A stretch of 64,000 nucleotides of DNA from Chloroflexaceae bacterium (GCA_025057155.1 JANWYD010000012.1:97389-161388), one strand, 5' to 3'; shown: positions 27,845 to 38,023, numbered from the stretch's first letter. Program-made: numbers and translations. The notes: generated by a model from the sequence alone, not told the origin.

Positions 27845-28786
27845 ATGCACAAACCATCCGCCCGCGAGGTCAGCGCGCCCGCGCCAGCGCTGCCCCTGCC
27901 CCTGCTGATCGGCGCGGTGGCAGCCCTGCTGGGCAGCCTGGCGATTGCCGTTCCTGGCGACCCCGAATGGTGGAAGGTGATCGTTCTGGGAGTGGTTCAG
28001 GGCATCACCGAATGGCTGCCGATCTCTTCCACCGGCCACCTGCTCATCGTTTCGGATCTGCTGGGATACACCGGCAGCATCGGGGGCACCTTCGAGATTT
28101 TCATTCAGTTCGGCACGGTGTTGTCGGTCGTGGCATTCTACGCCGGTGATCTCCTGGCCCAGGGGCGCGCCCTGCTGGGGCGGAGCGCAACCGAGGAGGC
28201 GCTGGCGGCGCGCCGGCTCTGGATCGGGGTCGTGATTGCGGCCCTGCCTGCCGCGGTTATTGGCATCGTCTTCCGCGACTTCATCAAGGCCGTGCTCTTC
28301 GAGACGCCCCAGGTCATCGCCGGGGCGTTGATCGCTGGCGGGATCATCTTTCTGCTCATCGAATACTTTCCGCTCCGCGCCGCGCGCACCTGCGATCTGG
28401 GGCGCGTCACCCCCGGGCAGGCCCTGGGAATTGGCATTGCCCAGGTGTTCGCCCTCATTCCGGGGGTATCGCGCTCCGGCTCGTCCATCGTTGGCGGGTT
28501 GCTGGCTGGTCTCGACCGGCGCACTGCAACCGCCTTCTCCTTCTACCTCTCGATCCCCGTCCTCGGCGCAGCAACGCTGGTAGACCTGATCGGCAGCCTT
28601 GACCAGGTGCAGGCCGGCGACTGGGGCCGCCTGCTGCTAGGCACGGTGGTGGCCATGATCGTCGGCTACCTGGCGATTGGCTGGCTGTTGCGCTACGTCG
28701 CGCGCCACACCTTCGTGGCCTTCGGCATCTACCGCATTGCCATCGGACTGCTCATTCTCTGGCTGGCCGCTGTGGGTATGCTGTAG
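27845..28786 (+). CDS. uppP: Undecaprenyl-diphosphatase (BacA/UppP)
   Basis: A 313-residue multi-helix membrane enzyme that dephosphorylates undecaprenyl diphosphate, recycling the lipid carrier for peptidoglycan and other envelope polymers; overproduction gives bacitracin resistance. The two family signatures are present: GITEWLPISSTGHLL (about 55-69) and PGVSRSGSS (about 206-214). The N-terminus is about 35 residues longer than in most homologues (MHKPSAREVSAPAPALPLPL), so a start further in (GTG or ATG) cannot be excluded. A region without recognised features (27602-27844) precedes it. Confidence 0.95.
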   Translation: MHKPSAREVSAPAPALPLPLLIGAVAALLGSLAIAVPGDPEWWKVIVLGVVQGITEWLPISSTGHLLIVSDLLGYTGSIGGTFEIFIQFGTVLSVVAFYAGDLLAQGRALLGRSATEEALAARRLWIGVVIAALPAAVIGIVFRDFIKAVLFETPQVIAGALIAGGIIFLLIEYFPLRAARTCDLGRVTPGQALGIGIAQVFALIPGVSRSGSSIVGGLLAGLDRRTATAFSFYLSIPVLGAATLVDLIGSLDQVQAGDWGRLLLGTVVAMIVGYLAIGWLLRYVARHTFVAFGIYRIAIGLLILWLAAVGML

Positions 28787-28830
28787 GGCCTTCGAGCCAG
28801 ATGAGGCGAGGAAACCGGCTTTCCCCTACT

Positions 28831-28974
28831 TCTCAGGCGTAGGGTTTTCCGGCCCATCCTCGCGTTGCATGCGCCATCTGGGGCATTGGGACGCCCAACT
28901 CGGGGGGGTGAGGATCGTCAGCGCATTGGAATGCCGAAAACCCCTGCTCGCTCGAAAAACCCTGCACCTGAGAG
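28831..28974. mobile_element. Family-2 MITE-like element (144 bp, inverted orientation)
   Basis: Ends TCTCAGGCGTAGGG and CCTGCACCTGAGAG. The internal segment is in the opposite orientation to the copies at 18717, 31502 and 45121, and about 30 bp is missing. An imperfect flanking repeat (TTTCCCC on both sides) may be a decayed target duplication. Confidence 0.7.
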
Positions 28975-29053
28975 GTTTCCCCACCCCCTGCCGGCGGGAA
29001 GGAACAACCTTCACTCGGGCCGGGGTTAAGTCCGGCTCCGGTTGGAGGAAGAT

Positions 29054-29091
29054 GCGGGAAACCAGGTTTCCCCGCGCCCCTGCTGGTTTTT
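29054..29091 (+). terminator. Intrinsic terminator-like hairpin plus T-run
   Basis: The hairpin GCGGGAAACC / GGTTTCCCCGC is followed by GCCCCTGCTGG and then TTTTT (29087-29091). The T-run overlaps the stop of pta on the other strand. A nearly identical hairpin-CCTTGCTGG-T7 arrangement occurs on the minus strand at 56627-56670. It would stop transcription coming from uppP. Confidence 0.6.
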
Positions 29092-31204
29092 ATACCTCCG
29101 TAAGTTCCAGCATCTCCTGAGCCTGAACGGCGGTGATCGCCACGGTATTGACGATATCCTCGACGCTGCAGCCGCGGCTCAGATCATTGACCGGCTTGTT
29201 CAGCCCCTGGAGCACCGGCCCCACTGCAATCGAGCCCGTCTCCCGCTGTACCGCCTTGTAGGTATTGTTGCCAGTATTCAGATCGGGAAAAATCAGCACC
29301 GTGGCCCGGCCCGCGACCCTGGAGTCGGGCATCTTGGTGCGCGCGACGGTTTCGTCTACCGCGGCGTCGTACTGGAGCGGCCCCTCCAGCAACAGATCAG
29401 GGCGGCGTACCTGCGCCAACCGGGTCGCCTTCCGCACCCGCTCCACCTCCTCCCCTTCACCTGACTCACCTGTGGAGTAGGAGAGCATCGCTACCCGCGG
29501 CTCGATACCGAAGAGTTTTGCCGTATCCGCCGAGGCAATTGCAATATCGGCCAGTTGCTCGGCGGTGGGTCGAGGATTGATGGCGCAATCGCCGTAGACC
29601 AGCACCCGGTCCTCCAGACACATAAAGAACACCGAGGACACAATCGAGATGCCCGGGCGCGTCTTGATGATCTGGAGCGCGGGGCGAATCGTGTGGGCCG
29701 TGGTATGCGCCGCGCCCGAGACCATGCCGTCGGCGTCGCCCATATGGACCATCATCGTGCCGTAGTACGAGACATCGAGCATCAGGTCGCGGGCCAGTTC
29801 ACGGGTCATGCCGCGGTGCTGGCGCAGGCGGTAGAGTTCGTCGGCATAGGCGTCAAGACGCGTCGAGGTGACCGGGTCAATGATCGTGACCTGATCGAGA
29901 TCCAGATCAATCCCCAGACGGCTGACCATAGCGCGGATCTCCTGCGGGTTGCCGAGGAGGATCAGGTCGGCGATGCCTTCGCGCACCAGAATGGCGCTGG
30001 CGCGCAGGATGCGCTCCTCGTTGCCTTCAGGCAAGACGATACGCCGGCGATTGGAGCGAGCCTTCTGGGTCAGGTTGTAGAGGAAGAGCCGGGGTGAGAC
30101 CCCCCGTGGCGCGATTGTGCCGTAACGCTGTTCCAGCGCCGCGCCGTCAATGTAGCGGGCGCAGAGCTGTAGCGCCGCCTCAATCTTCGTCGGCGCCTCA
30201 GTCGTAATGTAGGACTTCACCCGGAACAGTTCGGTCGCGGTCTCGTAGGTATCGCTGGTCACCGCCACCACCGGGGGGATCTCGCCCACACCGTCGAGCA
30301 GGCGCGTCAGGGCCGCCGAGGGCCGCTGTCCCGCCGTCAGCACGATCCCGGCCAGCGACGGGTAGTTTGCCGAATGGTGGGCCAGCACCGCGCTCAGCAG
30401 AATATCGCCGCGATCGCCCGGCGTGACCAGCAATGCATGGTCGCTGAGACGCTCCAGGTAATGCTCCATCTGCATGGCCACGATCATTACCCGGCGGGCC
30501 TGCCGGTCGAGCTGCTCGCGGCCATAGAGCACCTCGGCGTTGAGCTGCTCGACCACCTCGCGCATTGTCGGGCTAGCCAGAATCACATCGGCCGGCAAAA
30601 CCACCACCTGATCGGGGGGAAGCTCCAGATCGCGGGCCAGCGACGCGCGCAGCGCCTCCAGACGTTCGGGTTCGACCTTGTTCACCACCAGCGCCACCAC
30701 CGGACAGCCGCGGGCGCGAAAGGCGTCATGAGCCTGCCGCAGCATCCCTGCAAGCTCCTCGACGCCGCGCCCCTGACCGCTCGCCAGCAGGATGACCGGG
30801 CTGTCGAGGCTGCGGGCCATTTCGACATTCAGGTTGAACTCAAATTGAGGGGCATCGTGATGACTGTCAGAGCCCATGCAATAGACAAAATCATAGCGCC
30901 CCGCCAGGCGCTGGTAGGCGGCAATGATGCGATTGAGAAGCTCGTCGTAGCGACTATGGGCCAGCAAGGCGTCGGTCGCCGCAGCGGTCAGCGCATAGGT
31001 TTCGTCGTAGCCCTGATCAAGGCGAAAGTGACGCAGCAGCAGATCAATCGTTTTGTCAGGCCGGGTTATGGCCTCGTCGCGGATCACCGGGCGAAAGATC
31101 GCCACGCGCCGTGTCTTACGCAGCACATAATCGAGGATGCCCAGCGATAGCAGCGAGGTTCCGGCGTGCCGTTCCAGCGGAACGAGGTATAGCGAACGTG
31201 CCAT
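29090..31204 (-). CDS. pta: Phosphate acetyltransferase (long, two-domain type)
   Basis: A 704-residue enzyme, close to the 714 of E. coli Pta. It interconverts acetyl-CoA and acetyl phosphate. The N-terminal P-loop-like (AAA_26/BioD-like) domain (about 1-210) starts LYLVPLERHAGTSLLSLGIL. A DRTGG domain follows (about 215-340). The C-terminal catalytic PTA/PTB domain (about 380-700) has RRIVLPEGNEERILRAS, SGAAHTTAHTIRPALQ and the PTAEQLADIAIASADTA segment. ackA is not in the window, so acetate formation or uptake depends on a gene elsewhere. GAGGAG lies 6 bases before the ATG. Confidence 0.96.
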   Translation of the reverse strand: MARSLYLVPLERHAGTSLLSLGILDYVLRKTRRVAIFRPVIRDEAITRPDKTIDLLLRHFRLDQGYDETYALTAAATDALLAHSRYDELLNRIIAAYQRLAGRYDFVYCMGSDSHHDAPQFEFNLNVEMARSLDSPVILLASGQGRGVEELAGMLRQAHDAFRARGCPVVALVVNKVEPERLEALRASLARDLELPPDQVVVLPADVILASPTMREVVEQLNAEVLYGREQLDRQARRVMIVAMQMEHYLERLSDHALLVTPGDRGDILLSAVLAHHSANYPSLAGIVLTAGQRPSAALTRLLDGVGEIPPVVAVTSDTYETATELFRVKSYITTEAPTKIEAALQLCARYIDGAALEQRYGTIAPRGVSPRLFLYNLTQKARSNRRRIVLPEGNEERILRASAILVREGIADLILLGNPQEIRAMVSRLGIDLDLDQVTIIDPVTSTRLDAYADELYRLRQHRGMTRELARDLMLDVSYYGTMMVHMGDADGMVSGAAHTTAHTIRPALQIIKTRPGISIVSSVFFMCLEDRVLVYGDCAINPRPTAEQLADIAIASADTAKLFGIEPRVAMLSYSTGESGEGEEVERVRKATRLAQVRRPDLLLEGPLQYDAAVDETVARTKMPDSRVAGRATVLIFPDLNTGNNTYKAVQRETGSIAVGPVLQGLNKPVNDLSRGCSVEDIVNTVAITAVQAQEMLELTEV

Positions 31205-31965
31205 GCGCGCTCCTCACGTATGTCCACGGGGCTGCGCCGTCCAGCTTAACGAGCATTTTCGCGGGAGAGCTACACTCTCCCATACGCTCCTGGCCGGCGA
31301 GCGCCGCGCTCTCCAACACCCTCCCAGGTATGATTGTAGCTTGCCGAGTCACAGAGGATCGCGTGCGAAAGCTGTCCGGTCCCCGAGTGTCAAATGCGTT
31401 GCGAATCTCGTTGTTACATGTGCTCTCCAGGGAGATTCTCAACGTATGGCCGCCCAGAGTTTCCTCTGCTTGAGGGGATATGCAAGCCTCCTATGTCACA
31501 GTTCTCAGGTGTAGGGTTTTCCGAACGAGAAGGAGTTTTCGGCATTCCAGCGCGCTTACCACCCTCACCCCCCCGCCCCCCTCCCCCGCGAGCGGGATCG
31601 GGGAGAGTTGGACGTCCCAATGCCCCGGATGGCGCATGCGACGCGAGCATGCGCCGGAACACCCTACACCTGAGAACCATGGCACAGGGGGTCCCGAACG
31701 CTGTTCCGCAGAAGCGCGTCCTGATGCCGAATACGGCAGCGGGGCCGGTGAAGCGTCGGGCGGCGCCAAGCATATGGCGGGGGCGACCGGCGGATCGCTC
31801 CTGCCGGTCCAGAGGATCAGGAAGGTTGGGGGCGGAACCTTCACTCCCAACTTATGGGTCGTGTACAGGCTTGAGGGGAGGGCCTGAGAAAGCTACGCCC
31901 TCCAGGAGCCTTACGTTTGAGAACGTGCCGCGCGAACCGCGAGCGATCAACGAAAGGAGAACCTG
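31205..31965. other. Large intergenic region with one family-2 repeat
   Basis: This divergent region between pta and the DUF6345-like gene should contain promoters for both, but no clear -35/-10 pair was found. A family-2 element lies at 31502-31676. The rest shows no gene or RNA that I can support. AAAGGAG lies at its right end, before the next ATG. Confidence 0.5.
31502..31676. mobile_element. Family-2 MITE-like element (175 bp)
   Basis: Ends TTCTCAGGTGTAGGG and CCCTACACCTGAGAA form nearly perfect terminal inverted repeats. It is flanked by CTATGTCACAG (31491-31501) and CCATGGCACAG (31677-31687), 9 of 11 identical, a likely slightly decayed target duplication. Confidence 0.8.
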
Positions 31966-34137
31966 ATGTCCGCAGTTCCGAACCGTCTTCCGTGGCGCCT
32001 GATGCTACTGACGCTGGTGTTCATCACGGCCCTCACCGGCGCCTGGACCGCGCGTTCCGCTCCGCCTGTCTTTGTCACCGCGAACGATATCGTCATCCAG
32101 CAGGGCGGCACACTGCCGGTCTTTCCTCTGAGCGCGCCGCAGGTGACCGGCGACACGACGCGCGATCTGGCCCAACGTTTCAGCGGCATCTACGATCGCC
32201 AGCCGATCGCGTCGGATACGTATCTCGGGTTTCCACGCTTTACGGTCGCGTTCACCGACACCCGTTCGCTGCTGGTGCGTTACGGGGCCACGGGCGGCTA
32301 TTACGCCACCAATCTGAACGAACTCGGCCGCGAGAGCGCGCGCGGGGCCATTGACCGCGGGCAGGCCCAACGGCTGGCCTGCCGGTTCCTCGTGGATAAT
32401 GGCTTTATGGACGGCAGCGGCAGGCTGTTGCTCGGCCCGCAGAACCCGCAGGGGGTATTCACGCCGAACCCTCAGGGCTGCGACTTCAATCCCGATCCGC
32501 AGAACCCGCTCTATCAGACGAGCCTGATCCGCGCCGCCACGCTCCCCGCGAACACCCCTGACGCCGCCGCGACTGAGCAGAATGTTGGCGTGGTGGTACG
32601 GGTGCCGATGAGCCTGCCGGTGAAGTTCGGCCAGCAGTCTGGCCTGCCCCTCGGCGGGCCGGGCGGGCACCTCTCGCTGCTCTTTACCACCACCACTCCC
32701 GACAATGGCCCCACGCTCGACAACGTCGTGCCGGGCCTGGCGGCGGTGGCAATGCCCCTCTTCAGCCGCCAGATCGGCCAGCCGCGCAATGTGCCCATTG
32801 CCAACCCTGACGCGATCCGCAACCAGGTCGAGCAGCAGGTGCGCGCTTCGTTTCCGGGCGCTACCGTCAATGTACCGCAACCGTCGTTGTCTTACTACGT
32901 GCTCGACGCCGCGGTCGAGCAGCGGGCGCTGGAACCGGTGCTGGAGTTTGCGGGCATCGAGGTTACCGTCGGCGGCGAGACGGTGATCCTGCGCGACATC
33001 GTGGCGCCCCTGGCCCGGTCGGGGCCGGGCGGCTTTGGCCCAACGGTGAGCATTACCGACCCGGCCAGCGGCTCGTCCTTCAACCCGGGGGAGGAAATAC
33101 TGCTGCGGGGCACAATCAGCGACGGCGCGGCGCCCTACCGCGTCGAATGGCTCACCGGCGATGGCGTCGCGCTGGGCTCTTCCACGGTGAACGGCCCCGG
33201 CGCGGTGGAACTGCGCACCCGCAACCTGCCCGCCGCAGGCCGTGACGGCGCCCCCACGCCGGTTACCGTGGTGCTGCGCGTCACCGATAATGAGGGCGCG
33301 GTGCGCGAGGCGCAGATCCTCCTGCGGCCCGCCATCGCCCCCACGCTCTACCTGCCGCTGCTCGTCAGCGAGCGCGGCAACCCGAACACAGCCGCCGAAG
33401 CCTTCCCGGAGCAGGCCGGCTACAGCTTCGGCATCGAAGCCAACTGGGACTATCCGCCGGCCGGTGCGGGCGGCGGCGATCTGCCAGGGGTCATCCCCGA
33501 CGCCAACGGTTTACGCGGCGGGATGCTCAGCTACGGTTACAGCCAGCGCTTCTACTGGTCCAACAGCGCCGCCTGGGAGCGCGACTGGCGCGATTGCGGT
33601 CTGGGCGGGATTGACTGCACCTGGGGCGTGGACCGGGCCGACTTTGTGTACTACGCCGGTCACGGCGGCCCGGCTGGTCTGAGCCTGGCCTCGAACAGAG
33701 ACAGCACCTGGGCCAGCGCCAACAATGCCCGCTTCAACAGCGCCCGCTGGGTCGGCTTCGCCTCGTGCCAGACGCTACGGGTGCAGGGCTACGCCACGGG
33801 CAGCGAACCGATCCGCAAGTGGTTCAACTCGTTCCAGGGAGCGCATCTGCTGCTGGGCTTCAACAGCAACATGGCCGATGTGGCCTTCGGCGGGCGCCTG
33901 GTGGAGAACATGCGCCTTCCGAGCTTCTTCGGCGTCGACTTCCCCTGGGCCCAGCCGACCATCGCCCAGGCCTGGTTCAAGACCTCCTTCGAGCTGAACG
34001 CTGGCAAGATCGCCTACATCTACGCGCGCAGCGGAACGGCCAATCCTGCCAATGACCGGCTGCCCAGACCGGGGCAGCCCATGCCGCCGCGCCCGTTGCC
34101 GGTAAGCTCGTACCACTGGGTGTGGGAGACGTTCTAG
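31966..34137 (+). CDS. Secreted DUF6345-like protein with caspase-like His/Cys pair
   Basis: A 723-residue exported protein. A signal peptide (about 10-34, cleavage after ARSA) is followed by a roughly 330-residue alpha/beta region, an immunoglobulin-like domain (about 360-460, SITDPASGSSFNPGEEILLR) and a C-terminal DUF6345-type domain (about 480-723). That domain contains DFVYYAGHGGP with H566 and VGFASCQTL with C601. A His in (Y/F)xGHG and a Cys after a short strand is the caspase/gingipain-clan catalytic arrangement, so a secreted cysteine peptidase is plausible, though family function is not established. AAAGGAG precedes the ATG. Confidence 0.8.
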   Translation: MSAVPNRLPWRLMLLTLVFITALTGAWTARSAPPVFVTANDIVIQQGGTLPVFPLSAPQVTGDTTRDLAQRFSGIYDRQPIASDTYLGFPRFTVAFTDTRSLLVRYGATGGYYATNLNELGRESARGAIDRGQAQRLACRFLVDNGFMDGSGRLLLGPQNPQGVFTPNPQGCDFNPDPQNPLYQTSLIRAATLPANTPDAAATEQNVGVVVRVPMSLPVKFGQQSGLPLGGPGGHLSLLFTTTTPDNGPTLDNVVPGLAAVAMPLFSRQIGQPRNVPIANPDAIRNQVEQQVRASFPGATVNVPQPSLSYYVLDAAVEQRALEPVLEFAGIEVTVGGETVILRDIVAPLARSGPGGFGPTVSITDPASGSSFNPGEEILLRGTISDGAAPYRVEWLTGDGVALGSSTVNGPGAVELRTRNLPAAGRDGAPTPVTVVLRVTDNEGAVREAQILLRPAIAPTLYLPLLVSERGNPNTAAEAFPEQAGYSFGIEANWDYPPAGAGGGDLPGVIPDANGLRGGMLSYGYSQRFYWSNSAAWERDWRDCGLGGIDCTWGVDRADFVYYAGHGGPAGLSLASNRDSTWASANNARFNSARWVGFASCQTLRVQGYATGSEPIRKWFNSFQGAHLLLGFNSNMADVAFGGRLVENMRLPSFFGVDFPWAQPTIAQAWFKTSFELNAGKIAYIYARSGTANPANDRLPRPGQPMPPRPLPVSSYHWVWETF

Positions 34138-34243
34138 AGCACTGACCGGAATGCTTGAGCCACTGAGGACACTGAGCCGCTGAGGAGGCTGGGCGAGTCA
34201 ATCGTTTCGAGAAACTCTATAGGTCTGGGGGGGCGCTGGCGGC

Positions 34244-34345
34244 TCCACCAGCCCCCTCCCCAACCCCTCCCCCGCTGGAGGAGGGCGCTCGGCTCCTCCC
34301 CCCAGCGGGGGGAGGCTGGGAGGGGGGCAGCAATGCAAAGCATTC
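34244..34345. repeat. Family-1 element remnant
   Basis: The two internal hairpins of family 1 are intact (CTCCCCAACCCCTCCCCC... and ...GGGGGGAGGCTGGGAGG), but both terminal inverted repeats are decayed; only GCAATGCAAAGCATTCACGGA recalls the right end. It lies just downstream of mfd (minus strand) and might act as its terminator. Confidence 0.65.
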
Positions 34346-34354
34346 ACGGACCAT

Positions 34355-37300
34355 TCACGCCGCCAGGGCCTCGAGCACGCCTATGAGCTTTTCACTCCAG
34401 GCCCCGTTGAGGGCCCGCCGGTCGAGTCGCACGAACTGCGGGCCGACCTTCACGGTGTGGTCGCGCAGGAAGCGCCTGCGTAGACGCTCGCGCCGGGCGC
34501 TCTCCAGCACGGGCAGGCGAATGACAAACTCGTCGCCCGAGGCGACAACCGAACTGACGCCTGCCCGCAGGGCCAGAGCTTTGATGTGCAGCCAGGTGAG
34601 GAGATGCAGAGCCGCCTCCGGGGGCTTGCCGAAGCGGTCCTGTAACTCCTGGCGCAACTCGCGCACCTCCTCTACCGTCTGGGCCTCGGTCATGCGCTGG
34701 TACATCGCCACCCGGAGCACAGGGTCGGCGATGTAGTCTTCAGGCAGATAGGCCGCCAGCGGCAGATCGAGGGTGACAAGCGGCGAGACCAGCACTTTCT
34801 CGCTGATGATCAATTTGCTGGCAGCTTCGCTCAGGCTGACCGGAGGCGCGGCCTCTCCAGATGGGGCGACTCCGTCAACGCGCGCCTTGAGTTGCTGCAC
34901 GGCCTGTTCCAGCAGCCGCGAGTAGAGATCGAAGCCCACGGCGGCGATGTGGCCGCTCTGTTCGGCGCCGAGGAGGTTGCCCGCGCCGCGGATCTCCAGA
35001 TCGCGCATAGCGACCCGGAAGCCCGCGCCGAGTTCGGTGGCCTCCTGGATGGCCTCCAGGCGCGCCTGGGCCTCCTGGGTCATCGGCTTCTCCTGGCGGT
35101 AGAGCAGGTAAGCATAGGCGCGGTTGGCGCTGCGCCCCACCCGCCCGCGCAACTGGTAGAGCTGCGCCAGGCCGTAGGCGGTGGCGTCGTCAATGATGAT
35201 CGTGTTGGCGTTGGGCACGTCCAGCCCGCTCTCGATGATCGTCGTGCAGACCAGCACATCATAGCGCCCGTCGAAGAACTCGAGCATCACGCGCTCGAGT
35301 TCCCGCTCGTCGAGTTGCCCGTGGCCCACGGCGATGCGCGCCTCGGGGACCAGGCTGCGCAGCCGGTTGGCGACATGGTAGATGCTCTGCACCCGGTTGT
35401 GCACGAAATAGACCTGGCCGTCGCGTTCCAGTTCGCGATTGATGGCCTCGCGCACCAGTTCTTCGTTGTACGGGGCCACATAGGTCTTGATAGGCAGGCG
35501 ATCCTCAGGAGGGGTATCAATCACGCTCAGATCGCGGATGCCGGCCAGGGCCATATGCAAGGTGCGCGGGATGGGCGTGGCGGTGAGGGTCAACACGTCC
35601 ACCTCTGCGCGCAGACGCTTGAGGCGCTCCTTGTGGCGCACGCCGAAGCGCTGCTCCTCGTCAACCACAACCAGCCCCAGGTCTTTGAAATGCACATCGT
35701 TGGAGAGGAGGCGGTGGGTGCCGATGACAATGTCCACCTGGCCGCGGGCGAGATCGGCGAGGATGGCCTCCTGTTCCTTCGGCTGGCGGAAACGCGAGAG
35801 CATTTCGACCCGCACCGGGAAAGCGGCCATACGTTTGCGGAAGGTGTCGTAATGCTGCTGGGCCAGCACGGTAGTGGGCACCAGCACCGCCACCTGCTTG
35901 CCGTCCTGCACGGCCTTAAAGGCGGCGCGGAGGGCCACCTCGGTTTTGCCGAAGCCCACATCACCGCAGATCAGGCGATCCATCGGCGCCGGTTGCTCCA
36001 TGTCGCGCTTCACCTCGCCGATGGCGCGGAGCTGATCCTCGGTTTCCAGGTAGGGAAAGGCCTCTTCCAGTTCCCGCTGCCACTCGTTGTCGGGGCTGTA
36101 GGCATGCCCCTGCTTCATCTGGCGCTGGGCGTAGATGGTCAGCAGTTCTTCGGCCAGATCCTGCACCGCGGCGCGGGCCTTACGCTTGGCCCGTTCCCAG
36201 TCCTGGGTGCCCAGGCGTGTGAGCGCAGGCGCGGCATCGCCCGCGCCGATGTAGCGGGTGACGCGATCCACCTGGTCCACCGGCACGTAGATTTTATCGT
36301 CGCCCGCGTAACGCAGCACCAGATACTCGCGCTCGATCTCGCCCACCACGCGGCGGATGAGGCCCTCGAAGCGGGCGATGCCATGTTCGATGTGCACCAC
36401 ATAATCGCCCGGCTTGAGGCCGCGCACGAAGGCCGCCCGCTCCTCGACGGAAGCGTTGCGTTTGCGGCGCTCGCTGAGGGGGCGGCGCTGGCGAATGCCA
36501 AAGATCTCGCTGTCGGTGTAGAGGGTCAGATTGAGCGCCGGGAGACGCCAGCCGCCCTCCAGGGCGCTGTGAGCGACATCGAAGCGCGTCCGGGCCGCCG
36601 CGGAGTCGGCGCCGGCATTCTGGAGCGCCTCTTCGACCAGTTCCTGGAGCCGGGCCGCCTGACTGGTTACGGCCAGCACCCGCTCGCCACGTTGCAGACG
36701 GGTGACAATCTCATGAACCAGGCGGCGGAACTGGCCGCCGAATAGTTCGGCGGCCTCGAAGCGCAGATCACCCAGGGAGAGGGATTCGCTGGCGCTGCTC
36801 GTATCGGGCGCTTCGGAGCCGCTGAGGTCGGCCAGCGCGCAGCGGGCTGGGGGCGCAGCAGGGTCGAAGAGTTCCTCCCAGAGGAAGTAGGGCCGGGGAA
36901 AAGCGGGCGGCAGTTCGGCGGCGTCAATCAGGCGCGCGCGCCCGTGCTCGGCCTGTTCGTGGATCTCAGCGGCGTGCCGCGCCAGAAACTGCGCCTCGGA
37001 GAGCAACATGGCCGCACCCTCGGGCAGATGGTCGAGCAGTGAGGCGCCTATGCCGTCCCGATAGAATGGGGCATAGAAGGCGCGGCCCTCGAAGCGCGCC
37101 CCTTGCTCCAGACGTTCGCGGGCGGCTTCCCACTCCAGGCGCGCCTCGCGGCGAAGACCGCTGCAATCGAGAGCGGCGATGCGGGCCACGGCCAGTTCAC
37201 GCCGCCACAGGGGGATCTCGTGCGGCGGGCCGAGGGTCGCCATTTCCAGACGCGCTTCGCTGCGCTGAGTAGCGGGGTCAAAACGGCGGATGCTCTCCAC

Positions 37301-37930
37301 CTCATCGCCGAAGAAGCCAATCCGCAGCGGCAGATCGTCCGCCGGGGGCCAGACATCGAGCAGGTCGCCGCGACGGTTCACCTCGCCCGGCGCCTCCACC
37401 GTCGGGGCCATCTGGTAGCCCAGGTGGAGCAACTGGCGCGCGAGGACCTCGGGGCGGCAGGTCGCGCCCAGGTCCAGGCGCAGCGTCGCCTCGGCCAGCT
37501 CGTCGGGGGTCAGCGTCGGCTGCATGAGCGCCTTGATTGGCGCGACAATCACCGGCGGTTCCGCCGGCCCCGCCCCGGCGCGCCAGGCGGCGAGAGCCTG
37601 GAGGACGCGCAGGCGCTGACCGATCACCTGGCTGCCCGGCGACATATGCTCATAGGGCAGCGCGTCGCTGGCAGGATAATAGAGCGGTCGGGCCGGACCG
37701 AGCCACTGCCGGAGGTCATCGGCGGCGCGCAGGGCCACATCGGCGCTCGAGAGCACGAAGAGCAGCGGCGCGCGGTGGTGGCGGGCCAGGGCGGCCACCA
37801 CGGGCGCGCGAGCAGCCGCTGGCAACGGCGCCAGTTGCAGACGCGAGCCGCTCTGCCTCAGAGCGGCGGCGATGGGAGCGAGCGCGGGCCGGGCAGCCAG
37901 TTCGGCGCAAAGCTCCTCAAGGATGCGCAT
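34355..37930 (-). CDS. mfd: Transcription-repair coupling factor Mfd
   Basis: A 1191-residue superfamily-2 translocase that removes RNA polymerase stalled at DNA lesions and recruits UvrA. Domains in order: UvrB-homology module (about 1-340), RNA-polymerase-interacting CarD-like domain (about 500-570, GDYVVHIEHGIARFEG), and two RecA-like motor domains (about 610-970). Walker A is GDVGFGKTEVAL, the DEEQ box is VVDEEQRFGV, and motif VI is QLRGRVGRS. The C-terminal D7 domain (about 1030-1150) autoinhibits UvrA binding. All motor motifs are intact. The ATG at 37930 is about 85 bases after an extended -10 element. Length is normal for the family (about 1150-1200). Confidence 0.98.
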   Translation of the reverse strand: MRILEELCAELAARPALAPIAAALRQSGSRLQLAPLPAAARAPVVAALARHHRAPLLFVLSSADVALRAADDLRQWLGPARPLYYPASDALPYEHMSPGSQVIGQRLRVLQALAAWRAGAGPAEPPVIVAPIKALMQPTLTPDELAEATLRLDLGATCRPEVLARQLLHLGYQMAPTVEAPGEVNRRGDLLDVWPPADDLPLRIGFFGDEVESIRRFDPATQRSEARLEMATLGPPHEIPLWRRELAVARIAALDCSGLRREARLEWEAARERLEQGARFEGRAFYAPFYRDGIGASLLDHLPEGAAMLLSEAQFLARHAAEIHEQAEHGRARLIDAAELPPAFPRPYFLWEELFDPAAPPARCALADLSGSEAPDTSSASESLSLGDLRFEAAELFGGQFRRLVHEIVTRLQRGERVLAVTSQAARLQELVEEALQNAGADSAAARTRFDVAHSALEGGWRLPALNLTLYTDSEIFGIRQRRPLSERRKRNASVEERAAFVRGLKPGDYVVHIEHGIARFEGLIRRVVGEIEREYLVLRYAGDDKIYVPVDQVDRVTRYIGAGDAAPALTRLGTQDWERAKRKARAAVQDLAEELLTIYAQRQMKQGHAYSPDNEWQRELEEAFPYLETEDQLRAIGEVKRDMEQPAPMDRLICGDVGFGKTEVALRAAFKAVQDGKQVAVLVPTTVLAQQHYDTFRKRMAAFPVRVEMLSRFRQPKEQEAILADLARGQVDIVIGTHRLLSNDVHFKDLGLVVVDEEQRFGVRHKERLKRLRAEVDVLTLTATPIPRTLHMALAGIRDLSVIDTPPEDRLPIKTYVAPYNEELVREAINRELERDGQVYFVHNRVQSIYHVANRLRSLVPEARIAVGHGQLDERELERVMLEFFDGRYDVLVCTTIIESGLDVPNANTIIIDDATAYGLAQLYQLRGRVGRSANRAYAYLLYRQEKPMTQEAQARLEAIQEATELGAGFRVAMRDLEIRGAGNLLGAEQSGHIAAVGFDLYSRLLEQAVQQLKARVDGVAPSGEAAPPVSLSEAASKLIISEKVLVSPLVTLDLPLAAYLPEDYIADPVLRVAMYQRMTEAQTVEEVRELRQELQDRFGKPPEAALHLLTWLHIKALALRAGVSSVVASGDEFVIRLPVLESARRERLRRRFLRDHTVKVGPQFVRLDRRALNGAWSEKLIGVLEALAA

Positions 37931-38014
37931 GGCAACTCAAAACGAGGCTGATCGTGCCGACCAGCCCTCTAGCGCAACTCCGGCCAGCCGGAGGCGCAGC
38001 GTGGCACTGATTCT

Positions 38015-38023
38015 GTTATAGCA
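38015..38023 (-). promoter_or_regulatory. Extended -10 element upstream of mfd
   Basis: On the minus strand the sequence reads TGTGCTATAACAG, an extended -10 close to those before nrdR and the receiver-HTH gene. There is no matching -35 at 16-18 bp. Confidence 0.45.
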
